Positions 8,494 through 18,576 are shown, numbered from the stretch's first letter. The stretch: 63,867 nt of DNA from Ferruginibacter sp. (GCA_025352695.1 JANXSK010000014.1:1-63867), one strand, 5' to 3'. Notes: a model not told the origin generated them from the sequence alone. Numbers and translations: made by a program.

Positions 8494-11400
8494 TTAGCTA
8501 AATAAATATTCTACATCTGCTTTACTAAGTGCTTTTACAAAGTTGATATCATCGGATATTAACTCATTAGCCAATTTGCGTTTACGTTCCTGCAATTGCA
8601 ATATTTTATCCTCTATGGTATCTATACAAATCATTCTGTAAGCAAAGATGTTTTTAGTTTGCCCAATACGGTGTGTACGGTCAATAGCCTGTTGCTCAAC
8701 GGCGGGGTTCCACCAAGGATCAACAATATATACATAATCTGCAGCAGTTAAGTTTAAACCAACACCTCCCGCTTTTAAAGAAATTAAAAATACCCTGCAG
8801 GCATCATTATTCTGAAAATTCTCAATCGCTTTTTGCCTGTCGGTAATACTTGTGCTGCCATCAAAATATTCAAACGGAATACCCTGTTCTCTAAGTTTTT
8901 CTCGTATCAACGCCAACATACCTAAAAACTGAGAAAACACGAGCGCTTTATGTTCACCAATATTTTCAAATATTTCCCTTGTTAACTCATCTAATTTTAT
9001 TGAATGATTAGGATATTTCTCTTCTTCATTTAGTATGGCCGGACTATCACATATTTGACGCAGTTTCATTAAGCCTTGCAAAATTGTAAGCTGCGATTTA
9101 TCAATGCCTTGTTCATCAATAACTCCCATGATTTTATCCCGGTAACTATTTCTGTAGGCATCATAAATTTTCCGCTGTTCTTTTTCCATTTCACAAAAAA
9201 GAATCGTTTCTGTTTTTTCGGGCAAGTCTTTTGCTACCTGTTCTTTTGTACGTCGTAAAATAAAAGGATATAATAATTTACGGAGATGATCTTTTTGTTC
9301 CTGCTCACCAAATTTATCAATAGGGTTGGCAAATTCATTTCGGAAAAAATCCATACTACCCAGTAAGCCCGGATTAAGAAAATTCATTTGTGCAAAAATA
9401 TCAAATGTATTATTTTGTAGTGGCGTACCACTCATACATAAACGATTTTTAGCAGTTAACAGGCAGGCTGCCCTAGTAACTTTTGATGCCGGATTTTTTA
9501 TTGCCTGGCTTTCATCCAACACTACATAATCATAAAATATTTTCATCAGCGTTTGTATATCGCTGCGCAACGTTCCATAGGTGGTAATTACAATATTTAC
9601 TTTTTGTAATTCTGCTACATCTCTGGTACGCATGCTACCGTGGTGTATGCGCCAGGTAAGCTCCGGTGTAAACTTTTTTATTTCATTTTCCCAGTTATAA
9701 ATCAATGTTGTAGGGCAAATTACAATCGCTTTTAAATTACCTTCCTGCGTTTTGTAATGTTGCAACATAGTTAATGCCTGTACAGTTTTACCCAATCCCA
9801 TATCATCTGCTAAAATACCTCCCCAGCCAACTTCATTTAAGTAATTTAACCATTGATATCCTGCGGTTTGATAAGGACGTAATACTGCCTGTAATTCTGA
9901 TGGAGCGGATATTTCAGGGATTTGCTTAAACTCCCTCAAACGTTCAAATTTTTCATCTAAAGCAAAACTTAATTCGGTGGCATCTCTATTCTCATACAAT
10001 TCATCAATCACACTCATGTGGTATTTTGATAAGCGTAATTTATCATTTTTACCATCGCCAACTTTAAACAACAGCGAGTAGCGTTTTAACCATTCATCTG
10101 GTAAAATACCCAAGGTGCCGTCTCCTAATTGCACAAACGACTGCTTGGATGCCAATGCTTTTTTTATATCGTTAATACCTACACGCTGCCCTTCAAAATC
10201 AATTTCTACTTTTGCATCAAACCAATCTAATCCACTGCTTACATGAATGTGTGTTGATGGTCTTGCGGTGTTAAATCTAAAATTTCTGAGCGCCTCAAAA
10301 CCAAACACCGGAACCTTCGCTTCTTTCATTGCATCTACAAAAAGAAAGAACCAGTTATTACGTAATACATCTGCACCCTTCAGTATCATACTATTTCCTT
10401 CCTGCGATTGAATAAATTGTGAATGCAGTGAAGATAACATATCGTTAAACCGTTGCTCGGCTTCCTTATTGCGATGAACAATTAGTATTTTATCTCCATC
10501 AGGAATCGTAATTGTTTCTTTATCATTTGCCCTAGTTTCAAAACCCTGATATGTAAATATGGGTTGAAAAACCAGGTAATCACCTTTTTCTTGCAGCATT
10601 AATTTTACTTCCGGCTCACCACTTTTTATTTCCTTTACAAGCGATTTATCAAATTCTACTTTATATTCTTTTGTTAAAGGCATAATGATCTTTTGCATTT
10701 GCACCGACCAGTTTTCTTTACTTAGTTTGATGTTACCATTCTTTATAAATTTTTCTGCCTGCAATACATCTTCTGCCTTTTGCCACAAATAAAAAATATG
10801 ATTGTATAAAAACAAAATGCTGTTGCTGCATTCATTATATGTTACCGGCTGGGCGGCACCGTTGATGTTAAAACGACACTGCAACTCAAAATCTTCTTCT
10901 CTGGCAACAATCTTAAATTGAGGCGTTATAAAAGTATCACTCAATGATACTTCAACAAGATTATCAGTTTTAAAAACCTTTTTTTCTGGCAAATAATAAA
11001 CAAATGGGTTAGTACTTTGCTCTTCAAATAATTTTTTAAGTTTTGGTTGCAGGTATTCGGTTATTAACAATTTTGTTTCTTCAGGAAATTCGTCACCATC
11101 TGTTTGAATAATATTTTCCCAAATACCACTGAAGGGTGAATTTCTATTAAGGTATTTATTAACTTCTGATGATTGTAACTTTCTTATTTGTTGCAGTAGT
11201 ATTTTATCATCTTCACTAAAAAATTCTGTATTTACATATTTTGTAAGATCCAGTTTTTCTATTTTACCCAACAATTTTTTATTGTCTTCGTCTGCATCAC
11301 CCTGTATGGCGTCAATTACAAAATACGGGTAAACTGTTGTATTAAAATTAAAGATTAAGCCAAGTTTTTTTAGGGGCACATCCATGGTTTCAATTTCTGG

Positions 11401-12246
11401 TTGCAACTTTGGAGCTTCGTGCATATAAGATGGTCTTTCAACAGCGGCCACAGCGGCTACTCTTTTAATGCTGGTATCCAAAACTTTTAAAAATGGTTTA
11501 CCATCTTTATAAATAAATTCAAATTTACCAGCAATGTCATCCGTTAAACTATAGCCATATATCTGCAGTAATTTATTTTTTTCCTTATCCCAGTTTCTGA
11601 TAGAATCAAAATAATAGGTACCATAGGTTTGCAATAGCTGGAGAAATAAAATAATTTTATGAACACAAAGCGGATGTGCTGTTTCATCACATTTGCAAGA
11701 AGTGTCAAAATTTCTTTCATCATTTTTTTGTATTACCAACGGAAAAATGTTTCCCTCATAATTTAGCTCTGCTTCTATACGCTCATTGGCGGCTACAATA
11801 ATTTTTGCTTTGTTGGTTAATACAATTGTTTCTGCTGCTTCAAAGCTTTCGGGAGATGATAAAACACGAATTACTTTTAAATCGATATTTTTCATTTTAG
11901 CCAGTGTGTGCCGCTGGTTATAAATTAAGTTGGTGGTGCCAAGTAAATTCTTATCTATTAGTTCCTGTAATTTAAAAAGTGCGGCTACTTCATGGCGACA
12001 GATATCTCCTAAATTATAAGGACAACCGCACCGCAGCGATAAAGCTTGTGAATCGTTGTACTTTTGAACCGTTACCTTGTAAAATGTACTGTAAGTATCG
12101 TCCTTTACCCTGAAAGTAACGCTATTCATTAATTCGTCGTGTTCCACAATTTCTACATACCCAATAGCATGAATTTTTTTTCCTCTGCGGATAACTTCGT
12201 CGGATCCGGTATTGTAAACATATTTAATGAGATGTGAAAGGGCCAT
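8494..12246 (-). CDS. SNF2-family ATPase/helicase with N-terminal SWIM zinc finger
   Basis: Large SF2 ATPase of 1250 residues. A SWIM zinc finger lies near the N-terminus (C73-x-C75-x7-C83-x-H85). A long middle region of unknown fold follows and contains a second Cys/His cluster (about residues 182-196). The SNF2 core spans about residues 790-1240: Walker A in ADDMGLGKTVQAL, a DESQ box in place of DEAH, SGTPLQNN, and motif VI in RTHRIGQTKNIFAYR. Bacterial SWIM-SNF2 proteins are thought to act on nucleoprotein complexes such as stalled RNA polymerase or repair intermediates; the substrate here is not known. Monocistronic. Confidence 0.95.
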   Translation of the reverse strand: MALSHLIKYVYNTGSDEVIRRGKKIHAIGYVEIVEHDELMNSVTFRVKDDTYSTFYKVTVQKYNDSQALSLRCGCPYNLGDICRHEVAALFKLQELIDKNLLGTTNLIYNQRHTLAKMKNIDLKVIRVLSSPESFEAAETIVLTNKAKIIVAANERIEAELNYEGNIFPLVIQKNDERNFDTSCKCDETAHPLCVHKIILFLQLLQTYGTYYFDSIRNWDKEKNKLLQIYGYSLTDDIAGKFEFIYKDGKPFLKVLDTSIKRVAAVAAVERPSYMHEAPKLQPEIETMDVPLKKLGLIFNFNTTVYPYFVIDAIQGDADEDNKKLLGKIEKLDLTKYVNTEFFSEDDKILLQQIRKLQSSEVNKYLNRNSPFSGIWENIIQTDGDEFPEETKLLITEYLQPKLKKLFEEQSTNPFVYYLPEKKVFKTDNLVEVSLSDTFITPQFKIVAREEDFELQCRFNINGAAQPVTYNECSNSILFLYNHIFYLWQKAEDVLQAEKFIKNGNIKLSKENWSVQMQKIIMPLTKEYKVEFDKSLVKEIKSGEPEVKLMLQEKGDYLVFQPIFTYQGFETRANDKETITIPDGDKILIVHRNKEAEQRFNDMLSSLHSQFIQSQEGNSMILKGADVLRNNWFFLFVDAMKEAKVPVFGFEALRNFRFNTARPSTHIHVSSGLDWFDAKVEIDFEGQRVGINDIKKALASKQSFVQLGDGTLGILPDEWLKRYSLLFKVGDGKNDKLRLSKYHMSVIDELYENRDATELSFALDEKFERLREFKQIPEISAPSELQAVLRPYQTAGYQWLNYLNEVGWGGILADDMGLGKTVQALTMLQHYKTQEGNLKAIVICPTTLIYNWENEIKKFTPELTWRIHHGSMRTRDVAELQKVNIVITTYGTLRSDIQTLMKIFYDYVVLDESQAIKNPASKVTRAACLLTAKNRLCMSGTPLQNNTFDIFAQMNFLNPGLLGSMDFFRNEFANPIDKFGEQEQKDHLRKLLYPFILRRTKEQVAKDLPEKTETILFCEMEKEQRKIYDAYRNSYRDKIMGVIDEQGIDKSQLTILQGLMKLRQICDSPAILNEEEKYPNHSIKLDELTREIFENIGEHKALVFSQFLGMLALIREKLREQGIPFEYFDGSTSITDRQKAIENFQNNDACRVFLISLKAGGVGLNLTAADYVYIVDPWWNPAVEQQAIDRTHRIGQTKNIFAYRMICIDTIEDKILQLQERKRKLANELISDDINFVKALSKADVEYLFS

Positions 12247-12498
12247 ACAATATTTTAAATTGCTTATTTGGATTTCGGATCTATTTTATAACCCTGATTT
12301 ACCAGTAAATTGAAAGGCAAAGGTTAGGTACATTGTTTCGAAAAAAGCAATTTACAAAAGTAAAGAAAAAATTAATGCCTTCAACACATAAAACCCCTTC
12401 CAAAATGGGGAGTTATTTGAAGGACATGCCTATTTCAAAAAAGAGAAATTATAATTAGCATTATTTTGGTTAAAATAAAATTTATTGAATAACCGCCT

Positions 12499-13236
12499 TT
12501 ATGGTAAGGGGGCTAAGAGTTTACCTCCTTCGTACACGCAAAGTACATTTGCTACGTCTTCTGTTAAGCAATACCGAATATCTTTTTCCAGACCAAAATT
12601 TGTAAGCCGATGATAATGTGAAGCATTTTTAATTTTCAAAAATTCAAACAAATCATCTTTAGCGTCCAAATACATTGTTTCTGCAATTTGAGATCCATCA
12701 CAATTAATTTCAAAATACGCTTTAACACGATTAATTACCGCCCCCGCAAACAAAGTGTCTTCAATATTTACTTTGTCTTTCCATGCCGCACACCCTAAAA
12801 TTACATGCCGCTTTTGTTCAATTAAATAATTGCATACAGCAGTTAAATTAACAAACGAACCAGTTATAATTTTTTTTGCTCCCATATCAATTGCCATGTG
12901 TAATAATTTTGTGCCATTGGTAGTAGTAAGCACCAGGGTTTTGCCTTTTATAAATTCTGGCGGATATTCAAACGGTGAGTTTCCATAAGACAATCCCTCC
13001 GCTACATGGCCGTCTCTTTCGCCCGCTGTAATACCTTCAATTTGTTTACCTATCCTTATACATTCGGCGACACTATCTACAGGAATAATGCATTTTGCAC
13101 CATTATGTAAAACTGTGGCAATTGTTGATGTGGCCCGCAATATATCTATAATTACTACCACACTGTTGCTTACATTATAAAGGGGTAGCAATGCTGGTGA
13201 TAAGGACGTATGTAAGGTTAGTTTTGTTGATTTCAT
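12499..13236 (-). CDS. comB: 2-phosphosulfolactate phosphatase family protein
   Basis: ComB-family Mg-dependent phosphatase, 245 residues. Recognisable blocks are VVVIIDILRATSTI near the N-terminus, AGERDGHVAEGLSYGNSPFE, VLTTTNGTKLL and the C-terminal DIRYCLTED. In methanogens ComB makes sulfolactate for coenzyme M. Bacteria use the same reaction in sulfonate metabolism, and Bacteroidota that make sulfonolipids need cysteate, which could come from sulfolactate; that link is inference. It lies 10 bp downstream of the SRPBCC gene and is probably cotranscribed. No comA or comC is visible in the window. Confidence 0.88.
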   Translation of the reverse strand: MKSTKLTLHTSLSPALLPLYNVSNSVVVIIDILRATSTIATVLHNGAKCIIPVDSVAECIRIGKQIEGITAGERDGHVAEGLSYGNSPFEYPPEFIKGKTLVLTTTNGTKLLHMAIDMGAKKIITGSFVNLTAVCNYLIEQKRHVILGCAAWKDKVNIEDTLFAGAVINRVKAYFEINCDGSQIAETMYLDAKDDLFEFLKIKNASHYHRLTNFGLEKDIRYCLTEDVANVLCVYEGGKLLAPLP

Positions 13237-13246
13237 TTTAACAAAT

Positions 13247-13720
13247 TTAATTTAATATAACCTTCCACTTTTCTGTTTCCGCATATTCTTTTACTACTTT
13301 ATTTCTTTTGAGTAATAAAGTTTCTACATATTTTTTAAGGTACATTTTGTTTACAAATTTCCCTAATATCCCGTACGGCGTTTCAAAATCAATAATATCA
13401 ATCATGATAGTGCCATTTTTTACTTCTTTAAAATGATGCTGGTGCCTAAAACTTTTAAAATCACCTTTTACCATTTCATCAACAAAATAAACAGGCGATT
13501 CCATAGCTGTGATTTTAGATGTAAAATGCCGTGTTTTAAAAAGATGTTTTGCCTGCCAGGTTACCGTTTCATTTTTATTTATTAATCCGCTGGTTACACC
13601 CGCAACAGCAGTTTCGTTAGTTTGCGCCGTTGATATTTTATGCAAGGTAATACTCCGGCTTAAATCGAAAATCCTTTTGGCTGGTGATGCAATAAAAGTA
13701 GTTAAATGAATTGGAGACAT
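13247..13720 (-). CDS. SRPBCC family protein (START-like ligand-binding fold)
   Basis: Protein of 157 residues with the SRPBCC (polyketide cyclase/COQ10-like) pattern: an N-terminal strand HLTTFIASPAKRIFDLSRSI, a central stretch of short strands (ETVTWQAKHLFKTRHFTSKI, YFVDEMVKGDFKSFRHQHHF) and a long amphipathic C-terminal helix. It has a hydrophobic-ligand pocket fold and no catalytic motif that I can name. It is the first gene of a two-gene unit with comB (10 bp gap), which hints at lipid or sulfonate metabolism but does not show it. Confidence 0.82.
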   Translation of the reverse strand: MSPIHLTTFIASPAKRIFDLSRSITLHKISTAQTNETAVAGVTSGLINKNETVTWQAKHLFKTRHFTSKITAMESPVYFVDEMVKGDFKSFRHQHHFKEVKNGTIMIDIIDFETPYGILGKFVNKMYLKKYVETLLLKRNKVVKEYAETEKWKVILN

Positions 13721-14151
13721 ATTACTTACAATAAATAGTTGAAGATAGTAACTTTAGTTTGTTTTTTTTATGGATAAAAAAAGTGTGCAGTAGTAATTAA
13801 TTAAAATTTTCGATCAGCAGTTTTTAGAAATAACATTTATAAATTTAAGTCCTATTATTTCTTACGAACTATTATCCATTTATAAATTTGCAAAGGTTTT
13901 CGTAAAGCATTTTCATCCAATATCTATCGTTAAATAAATGGTTAAATTTCATTTTTAAGACCGCCGTACAAGTCTACTGCAACCGAGTATTACTTTTTTT
14001 TATTAAATAATTTTTAATTCAATTCCAATTGGTACTTATAGTTAACTTTAATTTTAGTTGTGATTTTAAATTAATAAAAAGGGAAATTATTAAACTACAA
14101 AGAACCCACTTTTTACTAAGCAGGAGGTCTAGTAATTAAAAAAATACAGCA
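13721..14151. other. Gene-free interval, 431 bp
   Basis: Lies between the SRPBCC gene start and the gcvT stop, both on the minus strand. AT-rich, with stops in all frames. I see no hairpin with a T tract, no tRNA and no repeat. It should contain the promoter of the SRPBCC-comB unit, but no exact TAnnTTTG element was found. Confidence 0.5.
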
Positions 14152-15237
14152 CTATGCAAAAGGCATTTTTACTACTTTAGCTTTTAACAACGTATTGCGA
14201 ATACTGATGTAGATTTCAGTATCAATACCAGCAAATTTGCTTTCGACATATCCTATCCCAATGGCTTTGCCTAAAGAGGGTGATTGTGTACCTGAAGTAA
14301 CTTTTCCAATGGTTGTTCCTGTAAAATTTTTAATTATATAATCATGACGTGCAATGCCTTTTTCAAGCATTTCAAAACCTACTAATTTTTTTGTAACGCC
14401 TTCGGCTTTTTGTTTTTCAAATATTACTTTGGCTGTAAAGTCTTTTGTAAATTTGGTGATCCATCCCAAACCTGCTTCCATAGGCGAAGTGTTATCATTA
14501 ATATCATTGCCGTATAAACAAAAACCCATTTCTAAACGCAGCGTATCTCTTGCTCCTAAACCAATTGGCTTTATACCATGGGTGGCTCCGGCAGCAAAAA
14601 TTGCATTCCAAATTTTATCGGCATCAGCTGCTTTGTTTTCAAAATAAATTTCTACTCCCCCTGAACCGGTATAACCCGTTGCACTTATCAACACATTTTC
14701 TACACCGGCAAATGTTCCTTTTACAAACGTGTAGTATTTTAAATTTAAAATATCTTTATCGGTTAAGCATTGTAAAATTTTACTGGCGTTAGGTCCTTGT
14801 ATTGCAAGTAAACAGGTGTTATCGGAAATATTATGCAACTCTACACCTTTATCATTGTACTTGTTAACCCAGTTCCAGTCCTTAGCAATATTACCGGCAT
14901 TTATCACCAGCATATAACTGTTGTTTTCTTCCAGACAATAAACTAATAAGTCATCAACAATACCACCTTCATCATTAGGAAAACAACTGTATTGCGCTTT
15001 ACCGGCAGTTAATTTTGAAGCATCGTTACTGGTTATTTTTTGAATTAACGCCAACGCATTTTCACCTTTCAAAATAAATTCACCCATATGGCTTACATCA
15101 AACACACCTGCGTTGTTACGTACAGCAGCATGTTCATCATTAATACCACTGTAACTAATGGGCATATTGTATCCTGCAAATTCAGCCATTTTTGCACCTA
15201 ATGCAATATGCTTTTCCGTAAACGGTGTATTCTTCAT
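14152..15237 (-). CDS. gcvT: Glycine cleavage system aminomethyltransferase (T protein)
   Basis: Tetrahydrofolate-dependent enzyme that takes the aminomethyl group from lipoylated H protein, releases ammonia and forms methylene-THF. It has 361 residues, the normal size. It shows the GcvT signatures [35 protein letters not shown], the [12 protein letters not shown] block and the C-terminal [19 protein letters not shown]. It stands alone: no gcvH or gcvP is in the window, as is common in Bacteroidota. I looked for a glycine riboswitch upstream and saw none. Confidence 0.96.
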   Translation of the reverse strand: MKNTPFTEKHIALGAKMAEFAGYNMPISYSGINDEHAAVRNNAGVFDVSHMGEFILKGENALALIQKITSNDASKLTAGKAQYSCFPNDEGGIVDDLLVYCLEENNSYMLVINAGNIAKDWNWVNKYNDKGVELHNISDNTCLLAIQGPNASKILQCLTDKDILNLKYYTFVKGTFAGVENVLISATGYTGSGGVEIYFENKAADADKIWNAIFAAGATHGIKPIGLGARDTLRLEMGFCLYGNDINDNTSPMEAGLGWITKFTKDFTAKVIFEKQKAEGVTKKLVGFEMLEKGIARHDYIIKNFTGTTIGKVTSGTQSPSLGKAIGIGYVESKFAGIDTEIYISIRNTLLKAKVVKMPFA

Positions 15238-15350
15238 TATGTAATTTTAAATAGTTTGTAATAATGATTAGCCACAAAAATAGCTTAAACACAAATTTTA
15301 AAAATAAATTTATTGCACCTCCTGGCTATGACTACAAAGTTGAGTGTAAA

Positions 15351-15376
15351 CAAAATCCCACCAATTACAGTGGGAT
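15351..15376 (-). terminator. Rho-independent terminator after the pspC-domain gene
   Basis: Perfect 7-bp stem (ATCCCAC at 15355-15361 with GTGGGAT at 15370-15376), 8-nt loop, followed on the minus strand by TTTTG. It is 36 bp past the stop of the PspC gene. Confidence 0.7.
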
Positions 15377-15411
15377 CTTGCTTTTGTTTCACTTCAACTC
15401 AACTATTGAAA

Positions 15412-17634
15412 CTAGATTATTCCTATAATTGCTATAGGACTATAAGATTGTAACAAATAATTGCCAGTAGGCTCAATTTCACTTTTTGTAACATTTAATT
15501 TCTCCAGCTTTTTTTGATTTTCTTCCTGCTTTTTCTTCATTTCGTTTTGCTCTTTAAGTAAAGAGTCTTTGTATTGTTGCTGTATTTTTTGAAGATCTAC
15601 TTTTAAAGAATCGATTTTTGCAGCACTGCCATTGTACCGATAGGTCCCGCCTTTATTAATCATATTAATTGAATTTTTATCTTCCTCATCTGTATCATCT
15701 TTCGATTTATTTTTATCTTCATTCTTCCATTCATCTGCAGGCTTACCACTCAGCGTATATAAACCATTTGCCTTCATTACATAATCAACATTTTCATCCC
15801 AACCTCTTTCTTCATCATCAATATCAATGTTAAAATCGTTGTTATTCCATGGTCCGTTAAAATGAATATTATTTCCCCAACCTACATTTTTATCAACTCT
15901 TATTCGTTTTCCAACTGGTACATAAATTGTAATAATAACATGCTGATTTCGAAATTTATCATCTCTTGTTACAGGTATCCCTTTATCAAGTACCAATAAA
16001 GAATCTTTTTGTGCAACATTAAATTGTATTAACCTGGCCAATGTATCCGCCGCCCGCCTGTTACTGCCGTTTGCCATTTTAATCATTGTTACCCTAAAGC
16101 TATCAGTGGCAGATTTAATTATTTTAATAGATACATTTTCAACAAATACTGTATCATCATCTAAATTTTGAAATGGTTCAAACCTTAACCAATTATTACG
16201 ATAATATTTTCTTAAGGGAGAATTATTGGTAATTTCCAGTTTATTTAATCCTATGTTGCTGATGGTAATTTCCTGTTCATTGATACTGCTGTTACTTTTA
16301 AAATCTTTGCTTACAGATGCAAGTAAAAATATAAAGCAAGCCCAGCCAAGTACATAAAGGCTGATAAATGTAAAACGCAATATTTTACGGTTTTTTTTAA
16401 TTTTTGCAAGTCTTCTGATAACCCATGTAATAATACCGATTACAGGTACGGCGATAAAAAATATCAGTGTGCCCCAGGCAAAAATGTTTTGCCAGCCATC
16501 CGTTAATAAAAAATCTTTTAAAGGAAAAACACCTATTGAGGCGATGGCAAATGCAAACAATGCAATTACGAAAGCAAAACAAAAACAACCTAATATAAAA
16601 TAAGCAAATGCTTTAACAATAAATACAATAATATCCCCCAGCGATCTGCTGCTTCTTCTAGCTGCGCTACTCATTTCTGCACCCATTATTTTTCCTTTTT
16701 CTTCTGCAAAAGTCCTTGCTTCATGGCCTAGTTTTTCTGCCCTTTGCTGAACACCTTTCATTTCTTCTACCACTGAATTTTTAATAGAATTTAAGTCTAC
16801 CTTTTCCCCTTTCATTTCTAATTTTTCGGCAGTACTGCCAGCTTCGGGTATTACCAGCCATAAAATAATATAAATGATTAATGCACCGGGGCTAAAACCA
16901 ATTTTTAAAAAATTAGGGAAATCAAATATTCCCCAATGGCTCCAGTGAAACACAAAAGATAAAAAAGGCAGCAAAAAAAGTAGCCTTGGTATCCATGGGT
17001 TTATACCAAAGTAGTTGCCTATCCCGCTGCATACACCTGCTACTTTTTTATCTTCAGGATCTCTAAACAATTTTTTACGGGTACCGCCAATTACTTTTGT
17101 AGCACTACTTGGTACTGCTAGCCATAAAATAATATATGGTATTAAACCAAATCCAAAAGAAATGGCAAGCACCACAAAAATGATTCTTATAATTACTACA
17201 TCAATACCAAAATAATTGGACAACCCGGCACAAACACCACCTAAAATCTTATCGTTCTCGTCTCTGTATAAACGTTTGTGTATTTCTGAAAATCCATTGT
17301 TTTGCTGAGATTGCTGTGATGCGGATGTTGCTGCCGAAGCCGACGAACTTTGATTATAAGCAGTGTTGTCATCTCCTTCAAATTCTTCTGGCCGGCCCAT
17401 ACTTTTAATAATGGCATTTACGTCATCATCGGTAATACAAGTAACACCTTTTTTTAATCTTTCCTGAAAAAGTTCTGCAATGCGGCTTTCAATATCATTG
17501 ATAATCTCTTCTTTGCCTTCTTCATTTGCAAAATAATTATTTAGGCTGGCGGTATATTGTTTAAGCAAGTCAAAAGCAGACACTTCTATGGGAACTACTT
17601 GTCCGTGGAAGTTAATATTTATTACTTGTTTCAT
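15412..17634 (-). CDS. PspC domain-containing membrane protein
   Basis: Envelope-stress type protein of 740 residues. The N-terminus (about 1-90) is a soluble domain common in Bacteroidota PspC proteins (DIESRIAELFQERL, DVNAIIKSMGRPEEFEG). Two PspC domains follow: RDENDKILGGVCAGLSNYFG at about 125-144 and RDPEDKKVAGVCSGIGNYFG at about 190-210, each with membrane helices. Then come a further membrane pair around 340-440 and a C-terminal periplasmic part with a DUF2807-like beta-region and a coiled coil (KEQNEMKKKQEENQKKLEKL). It follows padR by 67 bp and is probably under PadR control. A terminator closes the unit. Confidence 0.9.
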   Translation of the reverse strand: MKQVININFHGQVVPIEVSAFDLLKQYTASLNNYFANEEGKEEIINDIESRIAELFQERLKKGVTCITDDDVNAIIKSMGRPEEFEGDDNTAYNQSSSASAATSASQQSQQNNGFSEIHKRLYRDENDKILGGVCAGLSNYFGIDVVIIRIIFVVLAISFGFGLIPYIILWLAVPSSATKVIGGTRKKLFRDPEDKKVAGVCSGIGNYFGINPWIPRLLFLLPFLSFVFHWSHWGIFDFPNFLKIGFSPGALIIYIILWLVIPEAGSTAEKLEMKGEKVDLNSIKNSVVEEMKGVQQRAEKLGHEARTFAEEKGKIMGAEMSSAARRSSRSLGDIIVFIVKAFAYFILGCFCFAFVIALFAFAIASIGVFPLKDFLLTDGWQNIFAWGTLIFFIAVPVIGIITWVIRRLAKIKKNRKILRFTFISLYVLGWACFIFLLASVSKDFKSNSSINEQEITISNIGLNKLEITNNSPLRKYYRNNWLRFEPFQNLDDDTVFVENVSIKIIKSATDSFRVTMIKMANGSNRRAADTLARLIQFNVAQKDSLLVLDKGIPVTRDDKFRNQHVIITIYVPVGKRIRVDKNVGWGNNIHFNGPWNNNDFNIDIDDEERGWDENVDYVMKANGLYTLSGKPADEWKNEDKNKSKDDTDEEDKNSINMINKGGTYRYNGSAAKIDSLKVDLQKIQQQYKDSLLKEQNEMKKKQEENQKKLEKLNVTKSEIEPTGNYLLQSYSPIAIIGII

Positions 17635-17701
17635 GTTTAAATGTGTTATTGTGTTCGTTCTTTAGTTGTTTGGCTCCACAACAAAAATCATGACTATTCT
17701 T

Positions 17702-18070
17702 TTATTGCGGGTTGTTGAAGTTGGTATTACTGGTATGTTGTTGCTCTGCTTCTGAAAGTGCCTTTACAGCGTTGGCCAGTTCATTCCAGGTTGCTTCCAG
17801 TTCTTTATAAAAAGCATCTCCCTTTTCGGTTAATGAAAAATATTTTCGTGGCGGACCGCTATTACTTTCTACCCAACGATAAGTTAGAAACTCTGCATTT
17901 TTTAATCTGGTAAGAAGTGGATACAATGTTCCTTCAAAAATATTCAGGTTAGCAGTTCTCATCTTGTCAATAATATCTGACGGATAAGCCTCTCCCTGTT
18001 TTATCACCGAAAGAATACAGAACTCCAAAACTCCTTTCCGCATTTGGCTGGCTGTGTTATCAATGTTCAT
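17702..18070 (-). CDS. PadR family transcriptional regulator
   Basis: Winged-helix regulator of 122 residues: MRKGVLEFCILSVIKQGEAY at the start of the wHTH, EGTLYPLLTRLKNAEFLTY in the recognition region, GPPRKYFSLTEKG in the wing, then a helical C-terminal dimer arm. Short PadR proteins repress their own operon and a membrane-stress or efflux gene; here the partner is the PspC gene 67 bp downstream. A perfect inverted repeat at 18200-18220 overlaps the predicted promoter and is the best operator candidate. Confidence 0.94.
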   Translation of the reverse strand: MNIDNTASQMRKGVLEFCILSVIKQGEAYPSDIIDKMRTANLNIFEGTLYPLLTRLKNAEFLTYRWVESNSGPPRKYFSLTEKGDAFYKELEATWNELANAVKALSEAEQQHTSNTNFNNPQ

Positions 18071-18180
18071 GGCTTCAATTTTTTAAAATCATTTTGTTGA
18101 GTAGTTTAAATGTAGCTTTTAACCTTTAATTATCCGTAATACGCTTGTTGGGTTTAACTAACCTTCTCAACTTTGCAACA

Positions 18181-18210
18181 CGAAGATATAAAGATTATAG
18201 TACTATACAA
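18181..18210 (-). promoter_or_regulatory. Candidate promoter of padR-pspC
   Basis: On the minus strand, TTG (complement of 18208-18210) is followed after 19 nt by TATCTTCG (complement of 18181-18188), a one-base deviation from TAnnTTTG at correct Bacteroidota spacing. It lies about 110 bp upstream of padR and overlaps the inverted repeat at 18200-18220. Confidence 0.5.
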
Positions 18211-18220
18211 CACATAGTAC
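18200..18220. promoter_or_regulatory. Perfect inverted repeat, candidate PadR operator
   Basis: GTACTAT (18200-18206), a 7-nt spacer, then ATAGTAC (18214-18220). A nested 12-nt palindrome TATAGTACTATA (18196-18207) shares its left arm. It covers the -33 element of the predicted padR promoter, the right place for autorepression. Assignment to PadR is inference. Confidence 0.5.
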
Positions 18221-18576
18221 CGTTTATTTTTTAGTAGTTGGTTGTCAGTATTAATGGCATTTGGCGTAAAACCCTTTACAAGAGGGAGTGTTACAAAAAA
18301 TAAAATGTAAAAAAATAAATATAGAAATGATAGCTGGTAAAATTGATTTGCTAAACGGTTTAAAAAACCAAGAAAATTTGAGGAGAAAATGGACAGCGTT
18401 ATTTGGCTTTATAGAGCTGCTACAAAAGATTCTATTTGCTTTTGTATTTTAACGAAGAGGTAAGAATTGAAAATATTGTAGATTAAGACTGTATTTATTT
18501 TATGTCTGAAATAAGCGTTATCATTCTTTTTCGGTTCGCATTGCACAAAAATATCTCGTTAGTTCAACTGTTAAAA
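18221..18576. other. Gene-free remainder of the padR upstream interval
   Basis: Between the operator-like repeat and the terminator at 18577. It contains one 41-codon ATG frame (18327-18452, product starting MIAGKIDLLNGLKNQ) that I cannot support as a gene. No RNA gene or repeat was seen. Confidence 0.4.

Noticed and set aside
12392..12413. CCCC/GGGG hairpin downstream of comB
   Set aside because: Short stem with mismatches and no T tract; too weak to call a terminator.
15238..15350. Possible glycine riboswitch upstream of gcvT
   Set aside because: The region is short, AT-rich and shows none of the conserved glycine aptamer helices.
18327..18452. 41-codon frame upstream of padR
   Set aside because: No support beyond the open frame; many similar short frames occur by chance in AT-rich DNA.
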